In this document: positions 5,975 to 6,372 of the stretch, piece after piece
How positions within the stretch are numbered: position 1 is the stretch's first letter
Layout: each line of letters opens with the position of its first letter
NCBI GenBank assembly: GCA_021827805.1
Contig: JAKAUG010000226.1
Span: forward strand, 4,478 to 10,849
Direction: 5' to 3'
Length of the DNA: 6,372 nucleotides
From: Bacillota bacterium
GTDB taxonomy: Bacteria; Bacillota; Sulfobacillia; RBS10-35; JAJYVN01
Made by a program: the position numbers and the translations under genes
The notes under the pieces: model-generated
Database searches by the model: none
What the model was told of the DNA's origin: nothing
Seen by the model: only the letters and a program-made list of their open reading frames with translations

Positions 5975-6372
5975 GTGGTCGGCTCGGTGCGGGAGCAGGA
6001 TCTCTCTTACGTGCGGCGCAAGGTGCTGGCCGCGTGGATCCTGTTCGTCGCCCTCCTGGGCGTGGTGTTCTGGCGGCTCTGGCAGCTGCAGGTGGAGCGC
6101 GGCGCGTACTTCTACCAGCAGGCCCAGGCGGAGGCGCAGGTGCCCCTGATCCTACCCGCGCCGCGCGGCAAGATCCTGGACCGCAACGGGATCGTGCTGG
6201 CCGAGGATGTGCCCTCCTTTGCCGCCACCCTCTCCTACACCCCGCAGACACCCTCGGTCGCCGAGATCGACCTGCTGGCCAAGATCCTCGGCCTCAAGCC
6301 GGCGACGATCGCCCAGGCGGCCCAGACCCTGCGCCTGGGGCAGCCGTTCGCTCCGGTTGTCCTCAGGGCCGG
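5975..6372 (+). CDS. mrdA: Penicillin-binding protein 2 (elongation-specific transpeptidase), 3' end missing
   Basis: Class B PBP of the elongasome that cross-links new peptidoglycan in the lateral wall with RodA as glycosyltransferase partner. Only the first 132 codons are in the window, about a fifth of the usual 600-700. Visible: a short cytosolic lead (MVGSVREQDLSYVRRK), one membrane anchor (about residues 17-33, VLAAWILFVALLGVVFW), a juxtamembrane stretch WRLWQLQVERGAYFYQQA, and the N-terminal pedestal motif PAPRGKILDRNGIVLAE (residues 61-77), the signature of class B PBPs (APRG.I.DRNG..LA). The transpeptidase motifs SxxK, SxN and KTG lie beyond the window. Placement right after mreD strongly favours PBP2 over the division enzyme FtsI/PBP3. 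GTG 5975 is chosen for its ribosome binding site; later GTGs at 5987 and 6011 would shorten or remove the lead. This reading frame is open to the window end. Confidence 0.92.
   Translation, partial: MVGSVREQDLSYVRRKVLAAWILFVALLGVVFWRLWQLQVERGAYFYQQAQAEAQVPLILPAPRGKILDRNGIVLAEDVPSFAATLSYTPQTPSVAEIDLLAKILGLKPATIAQAAQTLRLGQPFAPVVLRA

Noticed and set aside
1..6372. A previously undescribed biological system
   Set aside because: All seven genes belong to well-known families in a familiar order with key residues intact. There are no leftover regions over 63 bases, no mobile element, tRNA, CRISPR or unexplained gene, so a claim of a new system is not supported.

Overview
This is a gene-dense, high-GC (by eye about 70%) bacterial chromosomal segment. 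It carries seven genes, all on the + strand and almost without intergenic space: valS (3' part), maf, radC, mreB, mreC, mreD and the 5' end of the gene for penicillin-binding protein 2 (mrdA/pbp2). The chain maf-radC-mreB-mreC-mreD-pbp2 behind valS is the arrangement known from Bacillota and related Gram-positive lineages. In Bacillus, valS, folC, maf, radC and mreBCD lie in the same neighbourhood. The high GC, the GTG starts, the G-rich Shine-Dalgarno sequences and a ValRS resembling that of Thermus suggest a high-GC Bacillota-like organism, for example of the Symbiobacteria/Thermaerobacter/Limnochordia type. This placement is inference from gene order and composition, not a database result.

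Layout: bases 1-2111 hold the last ~702 codons of valyl-tRNA synthetase (editing domain, catalytic core with KMSKS, anticodon-binding domain, C-terminal coiled coil). Its stop overlaps the first maf start (TAATG). Maf (nucleotide pyrophosphatase of the dTTP/UTP type) is followed 12-30 bases later by RadC (JAB1/MPN+ protein). After a 19-base gap with a clear ribosome binding site comes mreB. A 63-base gap with a GC-rich hairpin separates mreB from mreC. mreC and mreD overlap by four bases. After 21 bases comes the PBP2 start, and the window ends in its N-terminal domain.

Function: MreB, MreC, MreD and PBP2 are core parts of the Rod complex (elongasome), which inserts lateral-wall peptidoglycan in rod-shaped cells. 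MreB filaments lie under the membrane, MreC and MreD bridge the membrane, and PBP2 is the transpeptidase; RodA is expected downstream but is not in view. Maf and RadC are long-standing genomic neighbours of this cluster with housekeeping or poorly defined roles. The tight spacing suggests co-transcription of all seven genes. No terminator is visible.

I see no mobile element, CRISPR array, RNA gene or novel defence or biosynthetic system, and every stretch is accounted for by known housekeeping genes. The points worth a second look are small: a nearly perfect 39-bp in-frame tandem duplication inside valS, a 15-bp imperfect duplication that doubles the maf start codon, a perfect TATAAT hexamer at the valS/maf junction, and a hairpin that may cover the mreC ribosome binding site.
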